DNA from: Salticus scenicus
Taxonomy: Eukaryota > Arthropoda > Arachnida > Araneae > Salticidae
NCBI GenBank assembly: GCA_963930645.1
Contig: OZ005648.1
Span: forward strand, 242,735,436-242,799,435
Reading direction: 5' to 3'
DNA length: 64,000 nucleotides
Within the stretch, counting starts at the first letter, position 1, and every line of letters begins with the position of its first letter. The position numbers and the translations under genes were made by a program. A model generated the notes under the pieces. It was not told the origin of the DNA. It was given only the letters and a program-made list of their open reading frames with translations, and did no database searches. Below, one piece after another: positions 12,269-24,225 of the stretch.

Positions 12269-13280
12269 AGAATTTGGAACATTGTCAAATATAATCCTAT
12301 GGAAAAATGGCATGCACTTTTACCGAAACTGCGAAACAATTATTCAAAGACGGAAAATTATTAAATGACATGATGAATAAATATTTAGGTACAATCATCA
12401 GGATGAATCTTGTAAATTTATCGTCTTTTGCGCACCCTAATGGAAAAAAAAATATTACAAATACTTTAAGCTAAAAAATATTTAAAGTTTACAGTATTAT
12501 TGACGTACTTACAAGTTAATGAAGAAATGCTTTTAACGAATATACAGGGAATAAAAATTTTAGAAACGCAGGATTTCGCTTTAAAATGTACGAGTAGGTC
12601 TTAGAAAAATAAAAAAAAAAAGTTTTTATTTATTTATTTATTATTATAATTATTTATTTTAAACCATTAAAAACAATGTTTTTAATTTAAAACCACGTAG
12701 GGGGGAACAAATGAACCTATTTTATTATAGTAAATACGAAGGAATTTAACTGTAAAGGGAATTTCAAAAAATATTTTCCTGTAGAACTTACCAATGGAGG
12801 TTTACTGGGAGATTAATCTTAGGCGACATTAGCGAATTTATATACCTTCCAAAATAAAGGGGGGTGTAAGTAAAGGTCTCTATTACAGCTTGAATTCAAG
12901 CGGAAATCTGATGTCAATTAAGTGATATAAAAAATAATGTCAATGAAAGCATTAATATAAAGAGTGTTTGGGTTGTCACTCTACAGTCGTTGTTTTGCAC
13001 ATCAAAGTTCATCTGATTATTTAATATATAAAAGAAAAAGATAATATCTTAAATTTTAACATTAAGAAGAATTTGTTAGTTTTTAAAATGAATTTTACAT
13101 CATCAATAATATGGCGAAAAATACAAATATAAGGAAGATGTAGAACTATTGTACCATTCATATTTAAAATATAACTAGTTCTAATTAAGTCTGTACAAAT
13201 AAATATAATAAGAACACTATTCTTTTCCAACTGACGTAATATGTTTGACAATGTTTCATCTTTTCATCTTAACAGACCAC
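9640..13280. other. AT-rich intergenic stretch, no gene seen
   Basis: No frame with recognisable content on either strand. It contains a (TA)n run near 12237-12266, an A-tract near 11994-12010, and one copy of a short dispersed repeat (11541-11625). Short open frames near 10.6, 12.1 and 13.1 kb are low-complexity AT sequence. Confidence 0.6.
11541..11625. repeat. Short dispersed repeat, copy 1
   Basis: The segment AAGAAGTTGATGAATAAAAT, followed by TTTATTCATTATTTATT and AAGTAGAA.TTT, matches a second copy at 13283-13375. Family unknown. Confidence 0.55.
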
Positions 13281-13282
13281 AC

Positions 13283-13375
13283 ATTACAAGAAGTTGATGA
13301 ATAAAATTCTTCTTAGCGAGTGCTTTTATTCATTATTTATTGTAAGGAAGTAGAATTTTGAAGCAAAAGAATAGA
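13283..13375. repeat. Short dispersed repeat, copy 2
   Basis: Same orientation and order of motifs as 11541-11625, diverged by scattered substitutions. Family unknown. Confidence 0.55.
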
Positions 13376-13913
13376 AAATAAATGGAGTTTCAGTTGTGGC
13401 ATTTATTACAGCCCTGAAAACGAAAGCATTGAGCAGAAATCTAGCAAGTAGCTTTTTGTCTGCACGATAATTGATATTCATGATCCTCCTTTATGCGTTC
13501 ATTAGCTTGAAAGTTCCTGTACATCTATCTGACGAATGGGAAAAGTTTGTTTGAAATGAAATGTTTTGTTCTGTTTCGCTGGTGTCATTCTTTAACCGCC
13601 AGCGCATCTCTAATGCACTGTTTGTTAGTCTTTCTTTTTAGTTTTGAGGAAAATAGATAAATTTGCTAAGAAAAATGAGTTTTAGCTCTTTAACTAGGTT
13701 AAATAAGAGAGAAGGAAGGAGAGAAATAAATTAAGGTTATTATTGGTTTGTTATTTTTAAAGTTAGTTTAACGGCGTAATGTATTAATTACTTTTAATAA
13801 AGTTTAGTTAACTTCTCAAACACAATAATAAAAGTTATTTGTTAAATTTGTTATATTGTATCAAGTTTAAGAAGATAAATATCAATTAAACAAATTTTGA
13901 AGGGAAAAAAAAA

Positions 13914-14190
13914 GTCACCAGTCTGTTTTTCTCTATAAACTTGAAAGAAATGATAATTTTTCAAAATTTATAATATGCATATTCTTGAAAATAATTTTTG
14001 TAATTACTTAGGTTTTCTGTATATAATTTTAAGCAATGTTGAAGAAAAAAAAAAAAAAATTCACCAGTCTTTTTTTCTCTATAAGCTTGAAAGAAAGGAT
14101 AATTTTTCATATTTTAACTATGCATATTCTTCGAAATATTTTTTTTAATTACTTAGGTTTTCTATATATAAATTTAAGCAATGTTACAAA
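13914..14190. repeat. Tandem duplication, ~146-bp period
   Basis: Two head-to-tail units start TCACCAGTCT at 13915 and 14061. Both continue with TTTTTCTCTATAA.CTTGAAA, TATGCATATTCTT, ATTACTTAGGTTTTCT and TTTAAGCAATGTT, and each is preceded by an A-tract. The A-tract at each junction suggests slippage or a retroposed start. Confidence 0.8.
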
Positions 14191-14756
14191 AAAAAAAAAA
14201 AATCCGTAAAACTCAGTTTTTAACAAGCTTCAATTTATTGTTAAATGCATATCAGTTTTCTTTGAGGTAAGCTCTTTTATAGAGTTTTGTAAAAAGCGTA
14301 TCTAAATTTTGATCTAAATGAGAAAAGTGCACTAAGGGACATTAAAAAAAAAAAAAAAAAAGTTACACTTGGTTATTTTCTATTTCTCGTAATCGCCAAT
14401 TTTATTGTTTTAAAAGTAAATTTTCGAATAGATTTTATTTCGTTGTGTTCACGTACAATTTAGGATAGAGCCAAGTATTAAAAACAAGATGCAATTGTTC
14501 GAAAAATTGTAATTTTAGAAAGTATTTCAAAAATGGCAAGAATAAGGCAATTAACGCTACCATAAAAAAATTTAATTTCAGAGTGAAAATCAAAAAATAT
14601 TTTAATACGCGGGATGTCATAATGATTAAATGTTAACGAAATATTGGTGAGCAGGTGTTTTGCAGGATATACAATATTTGGCTGTTTAAACTTAAAATTT
14701 GTCTCTAGGCGGTTACGTTGCTCATCCAATCGAGATGAACGCAAGTTATAAAGGCA

Positions 14757-15630
14757 GTGCTTAAAAAATCGGTTTGTATTACACTTAAAAGGGATTCAGA
14801 AAAAGTGTTTAGTAACATAATTTCTTTAAATACAGTGCAACAACCATTAAAAAAAGCAAGTTTAAGGGACAGAAATTCTGAAAAATTTCCATTCTTAACG
14901 AAAAGAATTAGGAAAGCAAGACTTCAGAGGGTTAAAAAAAATATAAAATGATCAGTTAATTATTGGGCTGAAGTGGTTCTCTCTGATGAGTCAAGTTTAA
15001 CTTATTTCGAACTGACGGAAACAAACAGATCTGATGAAAAAATGTGACCGACTTAATGAAAATCACACTTTTAAAACAGTGACACATTTTCCGTACATTA
15101 TGATACGAAAGTGTATAATTTTTCAATGAGTCGGGCAATTTTTCATGTTCAAGGGCTCAATTAACTCGAAATAAAACTCGACCATTTAAAAATTGATGCC
15201 TGACCGACTATTTGGAGGTATTTCAGACTTTTCCCCAATCAGCATTTCAAGATGATAATGCACCTTGTTACATGGCGCCTGTGGTACGTTTTTATTTGAT
15301 TCACGTTGTTAAAATTACCTATCCATTCTCACGAGCATCTATGATTTTGTAAATTATATATATTTTTTTAATTAAAGTTAAATCCCACAAAGAATATCGT
15401 AGAATTTTTACTTTACTAGACCTAAAAATAGTCCTAAAACTCAATCCGCTCGAAAATGTTTAGTCCATAAAAGAGGGTGGGGATCTCAAATTTGTAGCCT
15501 AAAACTTTGGAAGAACTTGAAAGAATTATTTATGATATTTGGTACAGGGCAATTTCTGAGTTTCATGTTAAAAACTGTAAAATACTGTACCATTGCACAT
15601 CAAAGCAGTGATTCCATATAAAAGGGAAAT
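14757..15630 (+). pseudogene. Tc1-like transposase, decayed
   Basis: Pieces of a Tc1-family transposase appear in changing frames. An N-terminal part has KRIRKARLQRVKKN. AEVVLSDESSLTYFE near 14970 is the first catalytic Asp block (usually W.DES.F). SRAIFHVQG comes near 15128. FQDDNAPCYMAP near 15250 is the second Asp block. LKLNPLENV near 15440 is the final block with the catalytic Glu, and LEEL..IIYDIWY lies near 15510. The second Asp and the Glu are about 65 codons apart instead of the family's 34, so roughly 100 bp has been gained between them. Stops and frameshifts separate all blocks. No terminal inverted repeats were found. Confidence 0.8.
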
Positions 15631-15634
15631 TATC

Positions 15635-15954
15635 CAATGCAGAATACATATTTTTATTAAGTAATTGTTTAGATCTAACAAATAAATAGTTTTATTTCAT
15701 AAATTAAAATATAACGTGTTTATTTTACATAATAAATCATAATAGAATAGAAAGTAATATGTTTATTATATTACGCTTCAAAAGAACATTTTATGTAGAT
15801 ATTTATTAAATACCTCGTCGAGTGTAATAAAGCAAATTATTAAATGAAAAATGTATATAGTTATCATGTTATGACTTCTGTATTATACAAACATAACAGT
15901 TTTATTTATTTTTAAATTATTACAAACGCAAAAGGTATAAATAAATTTTTCTGC

Positions 15955-15995
<41 letters not shown>

Positions 15996-16930
15996 TGTGT
16001 GTTGTTTTACCCCATAGTTTAGTTTAATTTATGTAATGATTTCTCAATTTTAAGAATGAGTTATCAGTAAAAACTAGTTTTCCAAATATATAACGACTTA
16101 TCACAATTTTAGGCTCGGAAATACCTCTAATCATTAATTTTATCCAAATAGTTCAATTTCTGTAATTGTTCCTTAGGCAGAAGGGGGTCACTAGGGATAA
16201 ATATATTTTCCTTAAAATAATAAATTGTTAGACTTTTCTCCAATTGACAGAAATATTCATTTTTAGTTTTCATGAAACTGCTAAAGACACTTATATACTG
16301 CAATTTTTCTTTCCCCGGCAAAAATAAATTACCACTACCAGAGGAGACGACAGTGTGATTCAAAATAACTTTCAATACTTTTTTTGAGCCTATATTTTAA
16401 AAGTTATTTATATTATTATTATTATTATTATTATTTTTTTTTTTTTGAGTTACTTATCTGTTATTGAATTGACATACACTATTGTGCTAATTAAAAAATT
16501 TTATTCTTGATCTTGGATAGAAAAAGAGAGCTGGTGATAAAATTATTTTTACAAAAATTTGTCCCCCAAGCAGCTGAAATCTTTGGGAATTAATAAAAAG
16601 TTTAGATTTAGGACTTTGAATTATTATATGAAGACAGGTACATGAGAAATTCATTTTAGAGAAGAGCGAAAAATAAGTGCACGGACAAGAAAAAGAAAAA
16701 AATATATAAAATTCGTATGTCAAAAGATTCGCCGAAATCCTGCACAGTCCGGGCATCAAATATCAAAATAGCATCAGATATTCCAGTTTTCGTTGTATTG
16801 GTTTTTAAAAAGTGATTTGTATAAGAAAGCATATAAAAAACAAACAATGTATTATTTGTCGGAAAAGGAAATGAAAGCAATAGTTCAATGAAGCCGACTG
16901 TTGTCGAAGCAGCATGCATAATGCAAAATC
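15635..16930. other. AT-rich stretch, no gene
   Basis: It contains a T-tract of about 36 at 15958-15994 and an (ATT)n/T run near 16411-16446. Short minus-strand frames near 16.1-16.9 kb have no recognisable motif. Confidence 0.55.
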
Positions 16931-16939
16931 ATATCTTCA

Positions 16940-17345
16940 GATTAAAAAATTCTTCTTCTTGTAAGATTCCCACAGTCTCCAATATAAACCTATTTACTTA
17001 ACACGATTTATTGATGCCCCCAAAGAGATAATGACGGTCCAACGTTTCCAAAATGTGTCAAATATGTGTGGGAATATTTAAAAAAAAAATTCTTTTAATC
17101 CATCAAGGAGTGAAAATTGATACAAATTACTACATCAACAATGTCTTAAAAGACTATTTGCTTCCTTATTCATCCAGGTTGTACGCAAAACAGAAATATT
17201 GCTTTCAACAAGTTTTAGGATCTTTGTATCAATCCAAAATAGTTCAACAGTGATGTTTCGAACATTTGCCTGATTTTATCTCTTATAATGAACGATCTGC
17301 AATCTTGCCAGATTTCAGTACTCTTGATTTCTTTATCAAGAGATA
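16940..17345 (+). pseudogene. Mariner-type transposase fragment, dead
   Basis: A frame at 17053-17253 reads VGIFKKKILLIHQGVKID, TNYYINNVLKDYLLP and KQKYCFQQVLGSLYQSK, then after a stop CFEHLPDFISYNERSAILPD and TLDFF. This follows the mariner/Tc family order: F(I)DEGVKIN, LLPW, FQQDSAP, and HFPDFIS..WPP.SPDLNPLD. The catalytic Asp expected after FQQ is Val here, and a stop codon lies between the blocks. The N-terminal half is not readable. Confidence 0.65.
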
Positions 17346-17475
17346 TCATCTTTTGATTGATCATCTCTTGATTATATCATCTTTTGATATAATCAAGGTT
17401 ATTTTTTTGAATATCATCTTTTGATTATATCATCTCTTGATGATATAATCTCAAGAGATTATATCATCTCTTGAT
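17333..17475. repeat. Local palindromic short repeats (TATATCATCTCTTGAT)
   Basis: About 140 bp built from TATATCATCTCTTGAT or TATATCATCTTTTGAT in both orientations, bounded left by TTGATTTCTTTATCAAGAG and right by CTCTTGATTTCTTTGAC. The tail of the mariner fragment supplies the starting sequence, so this looks like local template-switch or slippage expansion rather than an inserted element. Confidence 0.7.
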
Positions 17476-17492
17476 TTCTTTGACCGGGCCTT

Positions 17493-17581
17493 TCAAGCGG
17501 AAGGCCCGGGTTCGATTCCCGGCTCTGGTATTTTTCACATAGTTGGTATAAAAATCATCCTTCCACTCCAAATTTTCTAAA
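17493..17581 (+). mobile_element. tRNA-derived SINE, 5'-truncated copy
   Basis: 89 bp identical to the 3' part of the SINE at 17738-17872. It covers the end of the anticodon arm, the T arm with B box GGTTCGATTCC, and the short tail TTTTTCACATAGTTGGTATA onward. The tRNA 5' half is missing and replaced by the palindromic-repeat sequence. Confidence 0.7.
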
Positions 17582-17737
17582 TTAATTAAGGTTGATAAAT
17601 AAAGACTTTCTAAATTAAAAATTTCGTGGTCTATTGGAGTTGTGCCACGAATAATTATGTCACTTGATATAGCTGCGTTTGCAGACTCGGTGACCTTGCC
17701 AATGAATATTATGTGAGAAATGCCTAGCTGGTTATCA

Positions 17738-17872
17738 CCCAGGGTAGCTCAGTGGTAGAGCATCCGCGCGTCAAGCGGAAGGCCCGGGTTCGATTCCCGG
17801 CTCTGGTATTTTTCACATAGTTGGTATAAAAATCATCCTTCCACTCCAAATTTTCTAAAAAAAAAAAAAAAA
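17738..17872 (+). mobile_element. tRNA-derived SINE, full copy with A-tail
   Basis: A 72-nt tRNA-like head has D arm TAGCTCAGTGGTAGAGC, a perfect 5-bp anticodon stem (TCCGC/GCGGA) and T arm CCGGG-TTCGATT-CCCGG. A ~50-bp body and an A-run follow. The anticodon loop is GCGTCAA, with C where U33 is near-invariant in working tRNAs, and the first acceptor pair is mismatched. Together with the A-tail and the sister copy 245 bp upstream this favours a SINE over a tRNA gene; a scanner might still call it tRNA-Asp (GTC). Its A-tail abuts the truncated 3' LTR on the right. Confidence 0.65.
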
Positions 17873-17874
17873 TG

Positions 17875-17959
17875 ACTTTTTTTATTTAAAATTATAAATT
17901 GAATTATTTAGAAAGAAATTAAATATTTAAAAGAACATATGTGTGAACTTGTTCTCACA
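17875..17959 (-). repeat. Truncated 3' LTR of the LARD-like element
   Basis: 17884-17959 is identical to 25142-25217, with a one-base T-run difference just beyond. Only the first ~85 bp of the LTR remains; sequence further left is SINE and does not resemble the LTR. Confidence 0.65.
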
Positions 17960-17973
17960 TATTTCTCCCCAAT
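17960..17973 (-). other. Polypurine tract of the LARD-like element
   Basis: Minus-strand TTGGGGAGAAATA immediately precedes the LTR start TGTGAGAAC, the position where plus-strand DNA synthesis is primed in LTR elements. Confidence 0.55.
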
Positions 17974-20900
17974 GCCCTAAAAAAAAAAAAAAAAAGAAGA
18001 AGAAAGGTTTGCTCTCTCTCACCTAGAAACAGCACATGACAATTTGAATATCTCAAGTAATATTGCCGAAAACAATACAAATAATCTTTTTTCAAACAAC
18101 AATAAAAACAAAGGTGGCATATAAGAATAAATTTGAAAATCTGAATAATATACATAGTTATAGAACAACTCACAAGACATATCATTGTTATAACATTGTG
18201 TATTGAACATGAAATAGCCATCTAATAAGTGAAGTATACCAGTGTGACACAATATATAACTTGTTGAAAATATCAAAGTTCCCATTCATAAAATGGCATA
18301 TATGCTTGAGAAAAGGAAAAGGAAATCAGTAGCAAACAAATATGTAAATCAACTGATTTAAATTTTTAATTGTTAATTTAAATAAAATAATATAGCATTA
18401 ATATGAAAAAAAATTCCAAATAATTTTAGAGTATATAAAATTTATTCTGCACGTGAAAATCTAAATTTTAACAAAATGAGCCAGAGAGTGTAGAATAGTA
18501 CAATAGCTATGACCAACATGGTTTTGTGATGCCATACCGAACATAGCATAATGAACTGTATGAGAAGCAGAAGAGGCCTCATGTTGTGCAAAAGATGACA
18601 ACCAGCATTCTGCAAAGAGACATAATGAAATGTCTTATGCGTAAAAAAATGTGTAGAAAAAAAAAATCTAGCCCTATGTCAAAATAAGATCGCACATGTA
18701 ATAGTTCTAGTAATGTTTTAAAGAAAAACAAATTATTTTTATTTTTGTATTATAATTTATTTTCTCTGCAGAAATTATGAAGAAACTTTATTTCAATCTA
18801 TTGTGTTGTTCAAAAATTATTAAAAAATACCCTTATAAAATAATTTCCTTTTCCTGAACAGAACTTTAACAAATAATTAGTATTTGAAAAATTAATTTAT
18901 ATAATTTTTTAACAAAATTGGCAGCGATAAAAATTAAAGTCATTTTAGTATAGATGTCACAAGACAAAACCATGCAGAAAAATTGTCAAAATCTGCAAAA
19001 TTTCTATATTGTTTTAGAATTAAGTTGAAAGAAAATTAAAAAAAAAAAAAAGACTTTACTTATTAAAGAAGGAATTATTTTTAAACCAAAAATTTTCTAA
19101 CACGTACAGAATATGTACGGATATTTCATGTTTTATCAATGACTTTATTTTTATTTGAAAACCACATAGACTCTAAAAAAATATCAGAATTTACTGTAAG
19201 TTGACAAAGAAATAAAAATTATTTATCTACTTATTTACTTTTGTGTATGTGTGTTTTATTATTATAACCAGGTTTTTTTTTTTTGTTTTTTTTTTTGTGT
19301 AAAAATGCTTGTAAAAATTTAATAAACAAAAATGTAAAACTACATCACCACATGTGAACCAATAAAATATCAACTAAATAGGTCAGAGAAAATTTTGTGA
19401 AAGTGTGTGTGTGTGTGTCAAACATTGGGTTGTGAGGCCAAGTCTGATAATAATGCAGAAAAGCATGGTAAAACATGCGTGTAAAGAGAATAAAATAATA
19501 CTATTGCATATATTTGTATTATGACTGACAAACTCATAAATCAGCCAATAATACAATGAAATTCCGACCCAAAAGAAAACATATACGGAAACACACATAG
19601 AGATCTAGCAACAAAAATATATAAATTTAAACTCTTTTTATTTGTGTGAATTAATTATTAAATTATAACTTTAAAAATTGTTGTAAAAAATTAGAAGTCC
19701 CCTACACAATTACAGGTGTTGAAACCAATATAATGGTCGAAATCCAACGATTATAGAAGTCATTATTATACTGACAACCAGAGCAACACAACTGTGTTTA
19801 AAGGGTAAATGTGTAAGTGTGTAATTAAAAAAAAAATAATCAAATGGGTGATATGTTAAAATATTTAAACAGTATTGTAAAAAATTAATATCAACTGAAA
19901 TAATTTGAACTATTAAAAAAATTTAGTATATGTCTGTAAGTGTTCCACAATATATTAAAATTAAAATAAATTGCCACAAAAACAAATTATCATAGCTGTA
20001 GTGAAAGCTCTCTAATCAAGAATTGAACGTGCACTAAAATGTAAACAAAAAGAAAAAGTAAAAAAAAAAAAAATGTTTATTAGTGTATACATAAAAAATA
20101 TAGGCCTTTTCTTTATTTAATTATCTTTTCTCTTTTTGTGTGTGTGTGAGGATCCTCTTAAAATAACGCAAATAATATGTAAAGCATGGCCATAATAATA
20201 ACGGTTGACCTTTTCAACAGAATACGTCAACTCAAATAAATCAGTGCATATGCAAAATATATAAATATTAGTTGACCTTTTCAACAGAATACGTCAACAT
20301 AATTTAAATCATCAGCTGGAATAAAATGAAACGGCAATTATATTTGCCTTCAACAAGTGTACACAAAAATATGATTCATATGATTGAATCTGCTAGCATA
20401 TTTATTCGTGAATTCTCATTGACAAAAATAAGTTGATCTCATTGATCATAAATCAATTCCCTTTTTTTTTATTTAATCTTATTATTTCTCTTAAACAATT
20501 CTCTTCATCAACAAACATTCAACTGCTATCATCATGTGTTTATACAAAAACAGTCAATTAAGGTAAATGAGAAAAATAAAAAAAATGTGTAATTCAAAAT
20601 ATTTGATAATTTTAAAAAAATAACCTTCAGTTAACTGCATTAATTATTAAATATGGTAAATTGACAAATGAAATAAATAATGTATTTTAAAATGAGTGAA
20701 TGTGTGATTGTATTTTAAGACATGATGTGTTTAATTCACGACTGACATATTTTAAGATCTCGATGATCCAGCCAGGTTTATGTGGACACATCATAAGTAA
20801 AATTTAATCTTTGTGTGTGTCAAAATAAAACTTATAAATAACTTTATGTGACCAAAATCACATTTGGTACAACAATTAATTGTTCGTTATAATGTAAAAA

Positions 20901-23900
20901 GATTAAAAATGTGTCTTGCAGAAATGCAATTTCTGTGCCAATACCATAAATAAAATTGTAATGTGCAAAAAAAAAAAAAAAATAAATAAATAAATAAAAA
21001 ATAAAAATGTTAAAAAAAAATATATGAAAGGTGATAAACTTATACCTGTATGAGAACAAAATTGCATTATGATTTATTTAAAAAAATTAGCACATCAATA
21101 TATATATATATATCCGAGTATACTAAAAAAAAATCTATTATGCAATGAAGAAAAAAAAAAACTGAATATTATTTGTAAATTTTTGAATAAATTTAATGTA
21201 CAAAACATTTAATTTTTTTTTTTTTGACTGAGGATGAATTATTTTTCTTATAATTTATTCAAGACCCAATACCTGCAATATAACTTTCAATTATTAAAAT
21301 CTAAATAAATTGTGTAAATAAAATTATAAACTTTTGTGTTTCCTTAAATGTTTAAAAACGGGCAAATAGATATTTTATACAACTGAAAAAAAATATATAT
21401 ACATGTAAAAAAATGGTGCAATAATTTTTGTAGAAAATATTTTAGATTGTGTGTACTATGCATGTATAATACTGTGACTAGCAAAGTTTTCTTTCTTTCT
21501 TTTTTTTTTTTTAAATAAAACAGATCAGGCTAGATTTACACAATCATGCATAGTTTGTTTTGTAAAAAAGAAATCAAAACTAGCAAAACAGTTTTAAGCT
21601 ACTGACACGGCTAGAATTACTTGATATTTAATAAATGTTAAATGACAACGTTTATAGCTAAAATTATTTTATGTAAGTGTAATAAAATGTGCATTATGCA
21701 AATTAAGTTACTCAAAGTACACCCTTACTCAAGACAATTTTTGGCCAGAAATCAAGAGAAAGGATTATACGTTGAGCATCAAAATACCATTTCCATATTT
21801 AAGTCGACATTCAACGCAGCAATGGGGCACAATTACACAAGATAAAAATAAAATGCAATTATGATAAATTGCCCAAAATTGAATTTATTAAAAAAGGTGA
21901 ATATTATCAATTCAGTGTGATACGTGTGTACAGTGTTCATGTTGTTAATTAGTAAAAAATATTGCAGTGTAACAGCTTCGTATTCAGCTTAATTAAAGCA
22001 GATAAAATTAATCCTAAGCTATGATCTCAGTAATGAGTTAAAATGAAAATCATCCATCAATATATATATATCAACATTATCTACCAATGAAATAAAAAAA
22101 AAGTCTTTTTTTTGTTAACAATTCCTGGTAAATATTCATGTAATTGAGTAAATTTGAAAATGACATGGGCAAAAACATAACTTTCAAAATGTGCATAAAT
22201 ATTCATATCAATAGAAAAATTATTTCCGAAATAACAATAATCATTTTATGCAAAAAAAGTTTGAGAAAATAAATATATTACTACACATTGCTGAAAATCA
22301 GATTGCATGCACAATTTCTTTCTTTTTTTTCTTTTTTTTTTTTTTTTTTTAACTATAATTTTAAATTGTTACTTTGTGTAAATTTATGTAAAAGGTTAAG
22401 TTATAAATTAATAGTATACTTTTTAGGAAACCGTGTGTAAATGTGAATTTAAATGGGAAGTACAAATGTACACATTTGTTGTAAATATATTATAATTATA
22501 CACTTCCCTAAAAATAGTTTGTTTGCAATAATAGTGTAAAGAAAGTTTTAAATATATGTAAATTAAATTATTAAGTTAACATTTCAAAATTTCTCAAATA
22601 GGTTGTTTAAAAGTGTATGTGAAAGTGTAAAATAAAAACAGGAAACATCGGTGTAAAGTTATTTCAAACACTATAATGTGCATTTTCTAACATATTTAAC
22701 ACATTATTTACACTAGTTCCTAAAAAAAATAATAACTAAATTAAAAAAATATGTATATGTGTATTATTTAAACCCATCGAGAAATAAAAAAAAACATTTT
22801 TAGAAATTTAAAATCCTAACAAAATCCTAAATTCCAATAATACATTTTCATGCACACCATTTTCAAGCAATAGTATTGAAAAATTAGATTTAATAAAATT
22901 TCTTCTTCATAAAAAAATTTACCAGATCAAATATATGTATAAACACAACAAAGAAAAACAGATAAATTCTCATATCAATTATAAATGACTCGACATTAAC
23001 TCCCAGTGCATTTAATCTATATACATATGTATAAATATGCAAGACAACATGAAACGATATATTAATTTTCCCTTAAATGTATTAAATCAAGACCAAAAAA
23101 AATTCAATTCAACATTAAAAATACCTGAAAATTTACGAGCATAACCAAACATAATATACATATGAAACACTTGCAATTTAAACGTAAAGAAAACGCTTTA
23201 AATACTAAAAGTATACCAAGTCTATGGAAAAATTCTGTGATGGAAAAAATGGATATACTCACATGAAAAGAGTCTTGCAGAAATTGTATTCAAATCATCC
23301 TAAAAGTTCACTAATTTTTGTAATATGTTTTTAAAAACATATTTAATATTCCCGAATCATCTGATGAAGAAATTGTTTGTATGAAAACAAAATTCTGGAA
23401 TTATGTCTTTAACAAAAATTAAAAAATTTTATGAGCACTGATGTTCATATAAAAGAGGCAGTTTTCTTCCCGTTTACAATTTCTCTTTTGCGCAATACAT
23501 ATGTGCTTTTCAATAGTTTGCACACGTAGGATACCTGAATGTATATTTTCAATCGTCAATATAAGATTTCACTTGGTTAGGACGTTCCTTTAAAAAAAAA
23601 TGTGCACAAACACTAGAAAACGGCAAAATAAATATCCAAACGGCATGGCTTGAATACACAAAATTCGGAAATGAAGAAGATCAGATTGGGACAGAAACAG
23701 CTGCTGAAAAAATCAAGAGATCGTTAAACTTTCAAAAGCACTGTACATTTACAGAAATATGGAATCATCATACTACAGGTAACTGTTGCTCAGTGACGAA
23801 GCTTGGTGATCGAACGGAGGACAGGAGTTGAAAAAAAACTTTTATGCAGATAATCCACTAGCGCATTTTCAGTTAAATCAATAACACGCAAAAAACTGCA

Positions 23901-24202
23901 CAGTTCTGGCTTTTAACTTGTATGTATGCAAAAATGCACTGTTAAACAGTTGAGCGTTTTTTTCGTTTCTTTATACAGAGGAACATTAAAAAAAGGCTAG
24001 TAGCACAAGTCGAGACATAGTTCATCAATGGAGGCATTGCCGTCCAGTAATATAACTTAAATTGTTTCTTTTGCCTTGTCATGTCCGATAAGCATATGCG
24101 TAATCCACGAGAAAAGTTCGAGTATACTGCGAATAATTGGAGCAAAATAAGAATAAATACAGCCCCTCCCTCTCTCTTGATCCTTGTAGAAAATAGAGAA
24201 CC
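17974..24202 (-). other. Non-coding interior of the LARD-like element
   Basis: About 6.2 kb, A-rich on the plus strand (T-rich in the element's sense), rich in GTGTG and TGTAAA words and A-tracts. No frame beyond short chance ones. One 28-bp direct repeat (20204-20298) is described separately. From about 23.45 kb toward the primer site the sequence is more complex and less AT-rich, as expected for a leader. Confidence 0.5.
20204..20298. repeat. 28-bp direct repeat, two copies with 39-bp spacer
   Basis: Identical 28-mers at 20204-20231 and 20271-20298, each starting GTTGAC and ending GTCAAC, so each also has inverted ends. Confidence 0.85.
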
Positions 24203-24220
24203 ATCCTGGTCACGGCACCA
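24203..24220 (-). other. Primer binding site, tRNA-His
   Basis: Plus-strand ATCCTGGTCACGGCACCA equals the 3' end of insect-type tRNA-His with its post-transcriptional CCA (from memory of the family, not searched). Nuclear tRNA genes do not encode CCA, which favours a retroelement site over a tRNA fragment. It lies 5 nt inside the TG...CA segment 24226-25217. Confidence 0.65.
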
Positions 24221-24225
24221 AGATT

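Noticed and set aside
16127..16919. Minus-strand frames of 82-90 codons
   Set aside because: No motif; the overlapping plus strand to the right carries a transposase relic instead.
17738..17810. Functional tRNA-Asp gene
   Set aside because: C33, mismatched first acceptor pair, A-tail and a truncated sister copy sharing the 3' body indicate a SINE.
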